From positions 112,045,205 through 112,109,204 of the forward strand of contig NC_061120.1 in assembly GCF_002878395.1 (NCBI RefSeq): a stretch of 64,000 nucleotides of DNA, written 5' to 3'. Source of the stretch: Capsicum annuum (lineage: Eukaryota; Streptophyta; Magnoliopsida; Solanales; Solanaceae). Position 1 is the first letter of the stretch. Each line of letters starts with the position of its first letter. Shown here in pieces: positions 1 through 12,841 of the stretch. The notes beneath the pieces were generated by a model that saw nothing but the letters and a program-made list of their open reading frames with translations, did no database searches and was not told where the DNA came from. The position numbers were made by a program, and so were the translations under genes.

Positions 1-2860
1 TAAGATAAGTTTAAGCAAGGGTTAACTTCAAATGAGCATATCTCTTAGAATATAAAGAGTTATGGAGAAAAATACCCATCAAGTGAAAGATCTTTGGGTC
101 TTCTTTCTAACACATCTAACTATTTGTTAATCCGCCTTTGGAGTAAAATATAATGGTTATTTTACTAAATGTTGCCTGGGCTTAAAAGTTAACCACCACA
201 GCAATAATGGGATAATGCTTAAGGTTGATTTTGATGGCTTTTATATTTTTAACTCAAAGACTTCATTCCAATTCCCTAGATGTGCTATTTTTTAATTTCT
301 TGGGTTAATATTCTTCGTTGAGGTAAGTTTATTTCGCCATCTTCTTCATTTTTCAATCCTTTGACATCCAATAATCATAAGAACGATCTTTAATGGTAAA
401 ATTCTTGGGAATTTAAATTATAAATTCATGATATTTTGGAGAAAACCTATGGGTTGAGTTAATATCACCTTTAAATTGTAAATTATTGACTCCTAGCTTG
501 AATTAGTGATTATAAAATATGAAAACTAATTCTTGTAAACCTTGAATTTAATAAAAATAGAGACTTTAACTTTGAAACTCCATTATTGGAGATGAGTTGA
601 GTATGATAAAACTAGTTAAGCGTTATTTGATCTTGAGTAATGACTTAGACCAAGAATAAGAGTAGAATTAGTTGGTAGAATTTCCAAATTATTTATTTGA
701 AGATCAATTACTTAAGTACTCTTACAATAATATGACTTCTATCTATTTGGGATAATAAAAGCATGAAGAAAAGAAAAGAGCAATCTTGATGTGGCTTTCT
801 TGTTCTAAGATCTTTGATCGGGGTAAGTTGTAGTTTAATATGAGTAGACTAGGATTAGTTGCATCTAATAACTTTAATTGATGGGAGATTTCATGTCTAA
901 GCCTATGGGCACGAAGTATGGATGGATAAAATATGAAATAATATTATAATGATAATTATAATAATATAATTATGTGTAACTATGTTTTATGTAGATCCCT
1001 TGATGGGTGTTTATATTAATATGACTTACTTGATATTTTATAGAGTTTAATATGCGAATATGAATAATAACATATGAATTAGGTGATCTTTTAATATATA
1101 AAACTAGTCTTTAATACCTTAAAAGGGGTGAACCCGATATTGTGTACATTTGAAGTAAGAGATATTCTTGCTAGAAGATAGTTAGGAGGATTGATTGAGA
1201 TAAGATGTAATGATATAACTTTAAAAGCTGAAGTTAAATTTTGCTAAGTGCTAGAAAGTAAGATATGTAAAGGTAGATGACTCTAGCTAGGATTGTAAGT
1301 TGAGTAGAGTCGACCAACTAATAATCGACTAAAGAAGACAGTGTCTTACACTTAGTTATGACTTGAATACAAGGGTTATGAGTTAGTAACTGAATTTACC
1401 AATTAGTATGAATAAAAGATATTTAGATTGGTAAATTAAACAACAAGATGATTTTGAGTATGGATATCAATCTTGGTGGAATATAAACTCCTAAAATAGA
1501 TACTTGATTGATGGTGTTTGGCAATATTTGTTATTGATGATTGCATTTGATAATACTCAATTGAGCTAGTGCTGAATTTGATTTTAGACATACCTATGAT
1601 TCATGTGTTAATAGATATTCATTGTTATTTGGAATAATGAACTTGTGATTATTGTGGTTCCCATTAGTTGTAAGTTCTATTTAGATCTTTGTTTCTTTCA
1701 TCTAATTTCAGTAGGTGTTTTTAATTCACCTCTAGCCAATACTAATATTTATTGACTATATTCAATATGAATATTCACGCGCATTGATATTATTGAGGTA
1801 ATGATGACGATATACAAATCAAGATTTTCATGATATTGTTAATATTATTATTCAGTTGATAATGTTGAGGAAGATATACAAATCATGATATTGTATATGA
1901 TAGTGAAATCATGATGTTCATGAAATTATTGATGATGTTGAGAAAAGAAAGAGACGATGGGCACACTTGCACACATACATTCATAACATGCATTTTAATG
2001 AACATTTATATTAATATGTTATTGATGGTTTCTTGAGTGGACCAAGTTATGTTGATAGTATATTCCTTGTGTGGATAAGTTATTTGATGAGATAGTATGG
2101 TTTCTTGAGAAGATCAGTTATGTTGATGGTTGTGATTTTGCGTTGCATGTAAAATGTGAATATAAGGCATATTTTAGATTGTGCATATAGTTATATACGT
2201 GATGTATATTGTAGTTCCCTTTCTTGTAAAGTTTTTGATGTTACAATTATCATAGTTGTTGCAATCTTGATTGTTAATGGTGTATAATAGGAAGCAAGGG
2301 TTGTCACAAAAGAGGATTATGAAAAGGAAAGAGAGAAACATATAAAATTATTGTAATAAGTTAAGTGTGCAAGAATTATGGGTGAGATTAATCCACAAAA
2401 TATAGTTAATTAATCATGCCCTACGGGTAATGTTATATTGCCTAAATAAAAGAAAGGAGGTAAGGTTGGATTTGAAGTTAAGTATGTTCAGATATTAATC
2501 TGTATGCTTGTCATGATCTCTTCTTGTTTGCTATATGTTGTTATATGTTACCTATCTGTACGTGTGGCTGTACTGATACCACACTTACTATATCTATATT
2601 TGTAAATATAGACATGTTGCACTTCAGTTGAAGTTTCTATAGGTGCATGGATGTTTATCCTTCAACAGCTCTTGTCACCTACTCATACATGGATATTGTT
2701 TCTTGGGTCATTCCACCATTTATTTAATTCTTTTGTACCAGTTTAGATTAGGTACTAATAATTCTTTTAGTAGACTAAGACAATGTATTTTTTGTAACAT
2801 TTTATTTAAAAAGAAGGTTTATTTATTTATCATACTTAAGGCTATTTTTTAAATATCGTT
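1..2860. other. AT-rich non-coding DNA, probably LTR-derived
   Basis: No reading frame here resembles a protein; the longest (2643-2852) has no domain-like composition. The text is T/A-rich with scattered TTGATG and ATATGTTG phrases. The stretch around 2510-2660 reads like the transcribed end of a long Solanaceae LTR. That attribution is an impression from style: no second LTR copy, primer site or target-site duplication is visible, and the left edge lies outside the window. Confidence 0.35.
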
Positions 2861-2920
2861 CTCATTGATTAAATGATTGGTGAAAAAAATTATCCTATCT
2901 AGGATAGAGTTGGGTAGGTG

Positions 2921-3039
2921 CAACTGATATATTTGATTCCATTAAACATAAAATGAAATGGAACCTGTTAATTAATAAAACATGATACATAGATATGTAT
3001 ATGTAGCAACTGATATATTTGAATCCATTAAACATAAAA
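2921..3039. repeat. Two 33-bp direct repeats
   Basis: Two near-identical 33-bp copies (2921-2953 and 3007-3039) begin CAACTGATATATTTGA and end ATTAAACATAAAA, differing at one or two bases and spaced 86 bp apart. They sit just before the Ulp1 remnant. No function is evident. Confidence 0.8.
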
Positions 3040-3148
3040 CTAGTTTAACTTTTACATATAAACTATCAACTAATATTAACTTACATATATATTTGATATA
3101 TACTTATTTATCTAATATTGTAATGATTTCTAAATTTTTTTGTAACTC

Positions 3149-6100
3149 ATGATTACAATATTCGTACTCCAACCTAGTTCTATAGTGAAAGAATCGGATA
3201 AAATTTATTTTTTTGATCTAGTAAGTATTACATCGTATGATCCTGCTACATCATCTATACTACCACATAAATTGATCTGCCCAAGCAGATGGAGTCTGAA
3301 GCTACTAAACCTGTTGTTGTTTTGGAATATTCTATTTTGGAGGAATTTAGTATAAAATCAATTGAACATATTTTGAAGAAGTCAAAGCATAATTCTGGTA
3401 CATCATCTGGCCTACCGCAAAAGAGAAAGAAGACTAATATTATTCCAAAAAATAGAAGAAAAAGAGAAACAAGGAAATCCACAACTTCTACACCAAAAAG
3501 AAACATATCCAAGGACATAAAAAACTCGTGATGATCCCATTATTGAAGCAGATAATGATACATCACCTCATGTCAGGTGAACAAACAACACTACTTTCTT
3601 TTGACCCACGTGAGGCTGAAAAGTCGATTGATGAAGCTTTCACCAGATCTCAGAATAAATCATTGCTAAAATTTGGCTTAGACGTAGTAATGTCCTATGC
3701 CAATACATATGTAAGTAATGTTTGCAAATCTTAAAATCTAATTATTTTAGTTAATTTCACTTCTAATGTCAAGTTTTTTACATGATAAGGTTGATAAAAA
3801 ATTCATGGACTTTGAGACATTAGTGACTAATCAATACATCGATATTATGAAACATTTGAAGCAGACTCATATTTAAGATAAGAAGATAATTTAATTAAAA
3901 AATATATAAGATCCATGCCAATCATGAATTTCTTATGTTGTAAATAGTATTTTATTGGTTAAAGTTGGAAAAGACGGTCCAAATGGAGATGACCCAACTG
4001 ATGGACAAGGTGATGTTGATCGTTTCCAGAAATTAAACAGTTTAAAACATCCACTGAGCCACATCGATTTTTAGAATGAGTGAACATTAATCAAGCATCA
4101 ACATAAACCTGTGGTGGCCATAATGAGCAGAAGATAATTGTGTAGAGGCTATATATATTTCCTGCCAGTACTGCAGCACAAGTATAATTACATCTAAGTT
4201 ATCTGATATGTTACCAATTTATTAGTAATGTACCTGATACATCTAAAATATTAGTGATGTTGTTAAAATTATAATAATGTATCTCATGTTTTAAACACAT
4301 TAGCTATGTATCATCTATATCTAATAATTATTAAAGTGTCTAATAAAAGTAAAATAGTTATGGATCTAATGTTTTATACAAACAAATTAAAAAAATTACT
4401 ATGAAGACACTGACTGATTACCTAATACAATTAGATAATGAAGAGACACACTCGTATCAAGTCTAATTGTTCCCATGGTTGCATTACCATTAATGGTTTA
4501 TAGTCCTCTTCAAATCACTAATAGTCATTTTTTTATCATGATATTGCCTTAGTAGTTTCCTAGTCCCAAAATATTGTTACATGATGGAAAAAATATGCAT
4601 GCTCAAAGGACCAGACAATCGTCAAAGATACTCAAGTTGTCATACTTGATAGATTTTGATTCAAGTTAAAATTCTAGGAGAAAGTCACTTGATTTTCCTC
4701 TAACATATCCTTTTGAAGGTTTCAAAACTTTTGTCTAGGGTCCAACTAAACTAGTGACATCATTCTTGGAATGGATACGTAAAGGACTTTTGAAGCAGCA
4801 TGCATACAAGTAAGACAACTATGTCTATCTTAACCCATAAATACTAATATTTCTTATGTCCAAATGTTGACATAACATTTAGCATTCATAAGGGAAATAC
4901 AAGGATGAGCAAAAAAATTTAAATGCTCAGGTCATGGATTCAAATAACTTGATTTTATAGTTGCATTTCTCAAGAATAATTGATGTCCCAATCCAATAAG
5001 TGTTAGAATGATGAGGTATAATCATGCCAATTACGTTAGTAAAATAAACATTCATGTATTAGATAAAATCATGCACATGATACATACATACTTATGTATC
5101 ATATTTTATTAAATTTGCATTTGTTAATGTTTAACAATTTTTATTGAACCAAAGGATAGTTATGTATTTGCCAGCATTGTTTGCAACTATGCTCATGTAT
5201 CAGTTTGCATGTTTTAATTAATAATAAAATTTTCATACATTTGTGTAGCACGTGGATGTTATTTTCTGCTATCTGTGAAAGAAATCAAAGAAAAGGTCAA
5301 TCCCCACTACAGATATGCCACTGTGAAATTGTTTGCTCAAAATATACATTGACTAAACATATAGAAGGTATTATCCAAAAATGAGGGATAATCTTCTTCC
5401 TATCCACGCGGATTATGCACTATCAATTGTTGTTGCTCGGTATGAGTATTTACTTAGTAAAATTATCTAAGAATTTAGGATCCCTGATGGTTTATCTTGA
5501 CATATGGTAAATGAGGTATATGTCCTGATGAATTGTGATAGATAATTTTATTGGGATATGGCTTTTGCTGTACTAAAGAAGAGGTGCATACGTGTGTATG
5601 ATTCTATGTTTACATGAAGACATAAATAATAATACACTAAGGTCCAAAATTTAGGCGTAATGTTGCCAATTTACCTTCAAATTAATAGATTTTTGGATCA
5701 AAAAGATTTAACCATTTTTTTATCGCTTGAATCTTAAAATGAAAAGATACAACAACCCTAATTTGATGTTGAATATGTGGAATACATTACTCATAAAGTA
5801 AGTGATAGGGTTATATATCAATTAAGAATATATGGAATACATTACTTAGCAAATAAGTGATAGGGTTATGTATCAATTCATTTTTAATGTTAGCAAATTT
5901 TTAACTATCGGTAAATGCTTTTTGCAGGGATTATGGAGTTTTTGTAGCTGGGTTTGCTGATTATCTTCGTGATGAACTACAAGTATCATTTTATGGGCTT
6001 GATATTGAATTCCATCGCATGTGATACACATTACTTTATGTAGCTATAGAGTTGAAAAGGGTCGGAAGAGTTATGTTAGTGAATGCAAATACACCTAAAC

Positions 6101-6165
6101 CAAAACCCATCTTCATACCTCCCAAAGAAAAAGATTTGGTTATCATTGAATAGATGTAGTTCAGT
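3149..6165 (+). pseudogene. Ulp1-type (C48) protease pseudogene, copy 1
   Basis: This is the remnant of a transposon-type gene whose product ends in a SUMO/Ulp1 cysteine-protease domain. The recognisable pieces, in order, are a basic segment (3289-3531), a coding-like piece (3528-3734), a conserved block reading YPFEGFKTF and LEWIRKGLLKQH (about 4700-4810), an exon starting HVDVIF after a tgtag acceptor (about 5249), the His-region block (5520-5615), a block reading LGVMLPIYLQ (about 5655-5700), and the Cys-region exon after a gcag acceptor at 5927. Many in-frame stops break it. Both active-site positions are changed: the His of the F-H-W motif is Tyr (codon 5549-5551) and the Cys of D-C-G is Tyr (codon 5932-5934). 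Upstream DUF1985 sequence was not found. It cannot encode an active protease. The family call is firm; exact exon limits are approximate. Confidence 0.8.
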
Positions 6166-6560
6166 TGGTTAAGTACATTTTAATTTAGGAAGTAACTTTT
6201 TGTTTTTGTGAAAAAGATTTGGTGACTGTGTTAGAGGTCACTCAATATGTCATGTGTTGATACCTTATATTTCAGTATTATTTTTGTGGATAAGTGGATC
6301 ATTTTCTTTGAATGACAATTATTATATGTTTAGTTTTGTTTTGTTTTTATAGAACATATCCATTGAATTATAACTTTCATTGAGTAGTATACTAATGTAT
6401 CTTATGTTCGTAGTCTGTTAGATAAATTAAATATATTAATGTATCTTATATAGTGATATATCTAATACATAATTATCTGTAATTCATCTAAATCATGATT
6501 AATGTATCTGACAGATTTGTAACTTATCTTATACATCAAACACCTTGTAATGTATATGTT
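4190..6560. repeat. Dispersed TAATGTATCT / ATACAT palindromic micro-repeats
   Basis: The introns and 3' flank of Ulp1 copy 1 contain repeated short phrases of the type TAATGTATCT and its inverse GATACATTA, densest at 4190-4340, 5050-5110 and 6380-6560. They are degenerate, not in strict tandem, and often occur as head-to-head half palindromes. They parallel the ATCTGTTGCAACAGAT family around copies 2 and 3 but use a different word. Confidence 0.6.
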
Positions 6561-6581
6561 AATTCTAATATGTTAGTCAAG

Positions 6582-7930
6582 TGTAATAACCTGTATTTGT
6601 GAATTTTCAATTCGTATGTATTTTGGCCATTTTTTTCCTTTCCCATAGTTTCTACATGTTAATATAGAGGCTTGACAATGATTGGCACAGGTTATCAATA
6701 TGTTCAAGGATGATTTGTGTGTGTGGCTTTCAGAGGCTTGAGAAGCCATATAGTTGACTTTGGTTAACATTCATTTTTTAATGTGTCGGATAGTGAAATG
6801 GACTACATCAACAAATCTGAAACACTGAATTTGGGTTAGATATGGGGTTTTTTCAATTCTAGAACCTTCATATCTCATCTTGATCCTTTATTTGGAAAAT
6901 AGTGAAAAGAGATCCCAGAGGTTAATTTTGGGAAATAACCATTTTCAAGAATTCAATGTCGCGATTGAGTCTGAAATGTGAAATTAGCCTAGTAGTATAG
7001 TTCATTTTCATTTATGGGATTCTGAAAAAATCTTTGAGGGTGCAATCAAGAACTTGGCATTTTTGCTAAGTTTCTGATATAATATCAGTTGGTGCTACCA
7101 CTTAAGGGACCAAATGGTCACTTTAGTGGAGGACAACTTAGTGATATTGGGACGCTCATGTAAAGCCCAACCATTATGGCTTGTACACTAAAGCAACGTC
7201 CCAATCGCTAGTGGTGGTCGCTTAAGCGACCTTTTGGCTACTTAAGCAGCCCACACTGGTACAATATATAAGTATATTTCACCGATTTTCCTTAATTTTG
7301 TAGACCTTTAATCTTTGCGTTTGGCTGATTCTTGAGGATTTGTTTACCATTTGAGCTTGGGTAAATTTCAAAGACTTATTTCTACTATTTTTCATCAATT
7401 ATATTATAAAACAACTCTAAATCATGATTTTGAAAAGGAAATTTGGGGGTTTTACCGGTAAACCTTGGAGACTTCGACTTCGACCTTATTTTAAATCCAT
7501 TGTAGCATGCGTTTTCTATTACAAACTCCTATAACCTTTGGGAATATGTGTTTTTACGACAATTTTGGTATTACCTCTTTTGATTTCAAACTAGTAACCT
7601 TTTTTGAACCCATACCGAATATGAGCAACATGGGTGTCATAGCATTATTTTAATGCGTAAATGTTATAATTGATTGTTGTAGTTAATTCTAAAGCTATTC
7701 ATAAAGGGAAGGCTCTGGGTTGAATCACTTTAGGTTGAGATTTCATCATTTTGAGGTAGGTTATGGCTTTATTTCTTACAGAATAATTTGAGACATTAAT
7801 TAAATATGTAAAGAAATATTGGCTGGTGGAGATAAACTATGGGGTTTATATTTTAAGATTATTTTTACTATTGTGCCCGTGTGGGGAATTATATTTTATA
7901 ATGGTTGGTTTTTTATATCTGATATTATAT
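6582..7930 (+). mobile_element. LTR-like sequence F (plus orientation, partial)
   Basis: The segment begins TGTAATAACCTG, a typical start for a plant Ty3 LTR, and holds CTTAAGNGACC-type repeats near 7100-7250 followed by a TATA-like ATATATAAG (about 7264) and a pyrimidine-rich stretch. It is cut on the right by the next LTR. No matching partner LTR or internal region lies in the window, so its class is uncertain. Confidence 0.5.
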
Positions 7931-7933
7931 GTT

Positions 7934-9598
7934 TCATAACCCGAATCAAGGCCTAATCGTGATAGGTATCGCAAGCCCTCCGTGGGTTAGAGAACCCACC
8001 CCCAGCCTACCTTCAGATCACAATAGATGAATACATCGGAAGCCAACAAAAATAGTAATAAAGATAGATAAATAAAATGAAATCGACAAGTCAAAAAATG
8101 ACCAATCATCCCAACACTCGTCGCCAAAAGCCTCTAAAACTAGAAATGCCAACTAAGTTGGGACATGCCCAAGAATATGAAAAAAGAAAATACAAAGGTG
8201 ACAAGAAATAAAGAAAACTAGTGAAATGACCTGGCCTTTCGAAATATGGCGACTCACCATTACATAGAAGAACCACAGGAGCACCAAATTACGTAATGCT
8301 ATACAGGTGTAACAAAAAACCCTTTGAAACCCATATTATTAAATGATGTAGCATCCAAGGACGGTCAGTGGGTCAAGCACCGACATTTAACTCAGGAGAA
8401 AGTGATAAAATAATGTCATTGTCAAAAACCAATCAAAACCACATGCGCAATAGTTATGTATAAATATATAGAATTTCGGGATAGGGGCAACGGTGATAAA
8501 CATGAGAGTTTAAAATATTAACCTAAACTATGTAACTCGCTCCATCCTTAAGGAAACACGGGTTATATGGGTTCATATTCCTCTTTGAAAAGGCCCCAAT
8601 GCGTGTTAGCTGCACGTACTTAGGAAACCAAAGGAAAGGCTAAGCGCACAACGACAATAGCCATCAAAATATAATGTGTGTACCAAGAACACATACATAT
8701 AAACCCCTACACCAACAAATGTGGTTTCTAGTATTAGTCTCCACGGGATATATACCTTCACAGTGAGCTACACAATTTACCTTTTAAGCCCAAATTAAAA
8801 TAGTTTGCACATAAAAGAATCCATTAACCAAGGAATCTTTATTAAGGAATTTTCCAACTTGGTATCATTAACCCAATGGGCTTCCAATCTTATATAATTA
8901 TGCCAGCCAATCTATGTAACCATTAGACTCCTAAGTTCCATTTAATTCTAAAACCATGGCCAACAAGGGCCTTCCAAATTATTTTTATCATCATTTTCCT
9001 TTAATGCAATGCAATGTTTCAAAAGTAAGTTAAATCATGAAAATTCCATATTCAAAACCAAAACCATACAGATAGATTGAGGATAATGCCATTACCAAGC
9101 TAAAAATCTATCAATTTGGGGTAACCTATGTTCTCTATTCCATACATTATAACCATGCACCGATTCAGGCCCAAAAAAAAAATCAATTAAAGTATAAATA
9201 GTGCATTTAAACCATGGAAAATACCATTCAAGTACTGACCATCAAAAGCCCTCAACCTAATTTAAAACCCAATAATTAAAATCCCAAGAACATGTCATGC
9301 AACTGGTAAAAACACCAGAAGCCCCTCACCTCAAGTGAAAAAACAAAAATTTGGTGAAATTTACATAGCGGTGTGACCTCCGTGGCACAACCCTATAATG
9401 GAGGTTGAGTGGTGTAACACGCCCTTATCGTAGAGGCTAACTGCCTCAATGTCCCAAAATAGACCCGAACACCTTTTAGAATTCTAAAACTTTCCCAAAA
9501 CACCCTATTAACATCCCTAAATATGAGTCAATTCAAACTGATGTTACTCATAGGGGAAGGTCACCAATAAAATCATTGAAATTTTGTAGGGTCTTACA
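7934..9598 (-). mobile_element. 3' LTR of truncated Ty3 element D
   Basis: Its left edge (CATAACCCGAATCAAGGCC) aligns with the left edge of the LTRs of elements A-C (TGATACGACCCAAACC). Its right edge, TCTTACA, is followed by CTCGTTGGATCATTCATCCC, the same kind of polypurine-tract flank (reverse strand) that borders the A and B LTRs. Length is about 1.67 kb. The body has diverged from the other LTRs, so it is an older or sister subfamily. Confidence 0.7.
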
Positions 9599-9873
9599 AT
9601 ATCCCCTCGTTGGATCATTCATCCCCGAGGGAGGTGTTAGGATATTTTTAGCACAATAACAATAAGAATACATCAGAACCAAATGACAAATTAGAAATTC
9701 GATAAGAGTGAAAATGAAACTGATACCTTATGTATTTTCATCCAATGTTGGGAATATGAAAGGGCACTTGGTTCTCACTCTTCCTCATCTTCCTATGTAG
9801 CTTTTTCCAATTTTTGATTTCTCCAATGGACCTTCACCAAAGCTACATTCTTTGTCCTTAATATTCGAACTTG
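9599..9873 (-). pseudogene. Ty3 integrase C-terminal/chromodomain fragment of element D
   Basis: Read on the minus strand, about 9770-9873 gives a broken peptide with VRILRTKNVALVKVHWRN, which matches the segment between integrase and chromodomain in elements A, B and C. A stop interrupts it within the following chromodomain-like part. It joins LTR D directly, as expected for the 3' end of a minus-strand element, and is cut off at 9873 by LTR E. Confidence 0.7.
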
Positions 9874-10723
9874 TGTAATACCCTAAATTTTCAAGACTTA
9901 GATCCTTAAAAAAAATAGGCCACTAAGTTAGCTTTCTAATGCAACTAGTCTCGTCTTAATCCGACATCATGGCAAGACATTACGCAAGTTTTTCTCTAAG
10001 GTCTAGCCAGTTACCAGTGACTATACTACACCTATATATCCATAACCAATGGCTACAAGTCGTTGTGAGGGACTCGTAGTCACAATAATCTTTAACTAAG
10101 AATTTATCCCAGTGGTTATGAGTCCAGCATACGAATCATATTCAGACCTTACAAGTCATTATGTGAACTTATAGCCTGACTAGTGAGTAACCCAGGAATA
10201 CAGCCTTAGATTATGACTCTACCTAATGACTCGTTCAGACTTAGCAAGTCGTTACGAGGGCAGTTATTGGCATAATAATGTATGACTACAAGCCAAGCCT
10301 TAGACTATGGCTCCACCTAATGAGTCGTAGTCAATTATAACAAGTCGTTATGGGGAAGTTGTAGTCAAACAAGAAAGGACTCTAAAACCTTAGGGTTCTA
10401 GGTTATGACTCAAATCATGACTACTGACCAGTTATAAGGTGAGTCATAATGAGTTGAACGGGGTTTTCCTACACGATTTCTTAGTGACTTTTTTGTACTT
10501 TCCCACTCATTTAAAATCCAAACCCATGTTGTCTGCGCTTCCCCAAAGGTGGTATAAAAGACCCATAATCCCCAATTCATGAATTAATCATATTCTCCAC
10601 CCAAAGAAGTTACTAGAGGTAATTTTTATCTTCTCCCAAGAAATAATTAGGGCCCTTTAATTCAAGTCCAATGAAAACAAATTCATCCCAGCTTCTACAC
10701 TCAAGTATGTGGGATATTCATCA
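9874..10723 (+). mobile_element. LTR-like sequence E (plus orientation, about 850 bp)
   Basis: It starts TGTAATACCC and ends TTCATCA, giving the TG...CA ends expected of an LTR. Repeated phrases of the type ACAAGTCGTTATG fill the centre (10050-10450), and a clear TATA box lies at 10553. Left and right flanks belong to different elements (D integrase, A LTR), so this is not a clean solo-LTR insertion and a rearrangement is likely. Confidence 0.6.
10553..10560 (+). promoter_or_regulatory. TATA box of LTR E
   Basis: TATAAAAG sits in an otherwise mixed-composition stretch about 170 bp before the proposed LTR end, the usual place for a plant LTR promoter. It supports plus-strand orientation for LTR E. 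Confidence 0.55.
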
Positions 10724-11330
10724 CTGGGCCCTTAAGTGGTTAAGTAAGGAAATGTCCAGGTTACCCCCAACTTAAACTGCTTATAATTCAAACTGCTTAT
10801 AATTCCCGTCAGATGGTACGAATCCCCCATACTAGTTGTATCCTTCCATATGAGTGGTACCCACCATTCGTCCCTAAGCCTCCCCCTTGGACCCAACACT
10901 GTCCAATATACAACTTACCCAGACAAAGTCATACCCAATAATACGATTAGTACCCTAAACCGTACCTCTAGTAGAATAGAATTAATAGAAGTTTGAACAC
11001 TATCTACCATACGAGTCAATGGTACGACTCGTACCCTAACTTATGGCTCATGGTGAGCCACTTGTACTCAGATCCAAGTTAAGTTACTAACTCTCACATT
11101 AAGTGAAGGAAAAACCCAACCATACGACCCGCCACAAACTATACGACTCGTACCCACCAAATTGTACTTATTCAAGAAATCAATACAACCCACCAACCAA
11201 CACTGGTTAGCATACAACCAAAAGTATATGAATCGTACCCTGTCATACGACTGGTACCCGCAAGTCGTATGATAATCCAAAATCCAAAAATCTAAGAAAT
11301 TTTCTGAGGGTCTAAACCTAGGATGTTTCA
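10724..11330 (-). repeat. Truncated 3' LTR of element A
   Basis: From CCTTAAGTGGTTAAGTAAGG (about 10729) to GGATGTTTCA (11330) it aligns with the right-hand 600 bp of the 5' LTR at 17371-17956. The adjoining GTCTCCCTCACTAGGATC is the complement of a purine tract GATCCTAGTGAGGGAGAC, the expected plus-strand primer next to a 3' LTR. Confidence 0.8.
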
Positions 11331-12010
11331 GTCTCCCTCACTAGGATCATTCATCCCCGAGTGACGGACAAGGTAGATCAAATGCAAGCACGAGGTATTT
11401 ACATTATCAAACATTAATCAAACCTTTAACCAAGTTAGAAAATAAAGATGTGGTCAAGAACACATACCTTCCGCATGAATATCCGAAGCAAAATATAGAT
11501 GCGAATATTTGGACCTCATGTCTTCTTTCGCTTCCCATGTAGCCTCTTCCACCTTGTGGTTCCGCCATAGAACCTTAATCGAGGCCATATCCTTGGTTTG
11601 TATAGCTTCACAATCTCATAAAAAAAAACCGCTCATAGTCCTCAGTCGATAAGTTAATTCGCACAGGCAAGAAGTGAGAAGACTTTGTCATCCTATCCAC
11701 GATGAACCAAACCAAAAAAAATTGGTTTTGAGATTACGGAAGACCGGTAATGAAATCCATACTGATTGCCTCTTATTTAAATTCATGCAACTCAATTTAT
11801 TGTTACAGCCCTCTAAGCCTTATATGCTCAACTTTAATGTGTTAGCACACCATACACTTGGCCATAAAATCAGCTACATCCCTTTTAATACTACTCTACC
11901 AATACATCTCTTTGAGATCATGATACATTTTTCTCGAACAAGGATGAATAACATAGAGTGATTCATGCGCCTTAGCCAAAATCCTTTGTTGCAAGCCATC
12001 AAAATCGTGA
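11331..12010 (-). pseudogene. Element A integrase, internally deleted, with chromodomain-like tail
   Basis: On the minus strand, 11490-11610 reads DMASIKVLWRNHKVEEATWE, the chromodomain-like end of the polyprotein. Immediately beyond it, 11640-11725 reads FIVDRMTKSSHFLPVRIN, the start of the integrase core with its first catalytic Asp. The stretch that should separate them (second Asp, catalytic Glu and the C-terminal part) is missing, so the two ends have been joined by deletion. Further on, 11860-12000 keeps a degraded zinc-binding H2C2 region (HPCSRKMYHDLKEMYW). It cannot encode an active integrase. Confidence 0.8.
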
Positions 12011-12841
12011 ACACACAACTAACTTTGGTACTGCAAAGTACCGTCACCACTGATCTTAAATAACATCACCATTTGCCTACCAATATCACTCTTTATTTTC
12101 ATCAAGATGGGATCTAGCATTTACTTTTTCTTATCCACATGAGCTAAACTCCCCATGGATAACCTGCTAAGAGCATCATCAACCACATTAGCTTTACCTG
12201 GGTGGTAGTGAAAACTCAATCATAGTCCGTGAGAAGCTCCAACCATCTCCTCTGTCTAAGATTTAGACCCTTTTAAGTGAACACATACTGTAGACTCTTA
12301 TGATTAGAAAAGATGTCAACGTGCACTCCATACAAATAATGCCGCCAGATTTACAAAGTAAAAACTACCGCTAAAAGCTCTAAATCATGACTAGTATAAT
12401 TCCTCACATACACCATCAACTGCCTGGAAGTATAGAAAATCACCTTCCCATGTTGCATCAAAATGCAACCAAGTCCCATCCAGGATACATCATAATTAAC
12501 CACAAGCCCCTAATTACCTTCAGGCAATGTCAAAATTAGAGCCGAAGTTAGCTTATGCTTTAGCTTCTCGAAACTCCCCTCATAAGCATCCGATCAGAAA
12601 ACTTTACCCTCTTCTAAGTCAACTTAGTCAATGAGGCAGCAATCGTCGAGAAACCTTTCACGAACAACCAATAATACCCAGCCAACCCAAGAAGCTCCGA
12701 ATATCTATTAGAGTCGTGGGTCTAGGCAACCTTTAACGCCACCTTTTGTGTATCTACCATGATCCCTTCACTAGAAATAATATGACCAAGAAAAGTTATA
12801 GTGTTCAACCAAAACTAACACTTGGAGAATTTGGCGTACAA
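12011..12841 (-). pseudogene. Element A RNase H and connection region, degraded
   Basis: Minus-strand fragments read GKANVVDDALSRLSMGSL (about 12145-12205), the usual end of the Ty3 RNase H/connection segment, and a HFLGHIIS-like block near 12780 in several frames. Stops and shifts separate the pieces. It continues directly from the RT frame to its right. Confidence 0.65.

Noticed and set aside
3255..3518. 87-aa minus-strand frame rich in Phe/Val
   Set aside because: Antisense shadow of the basic segment of Ulp1 copy 1 at 3289-3531.
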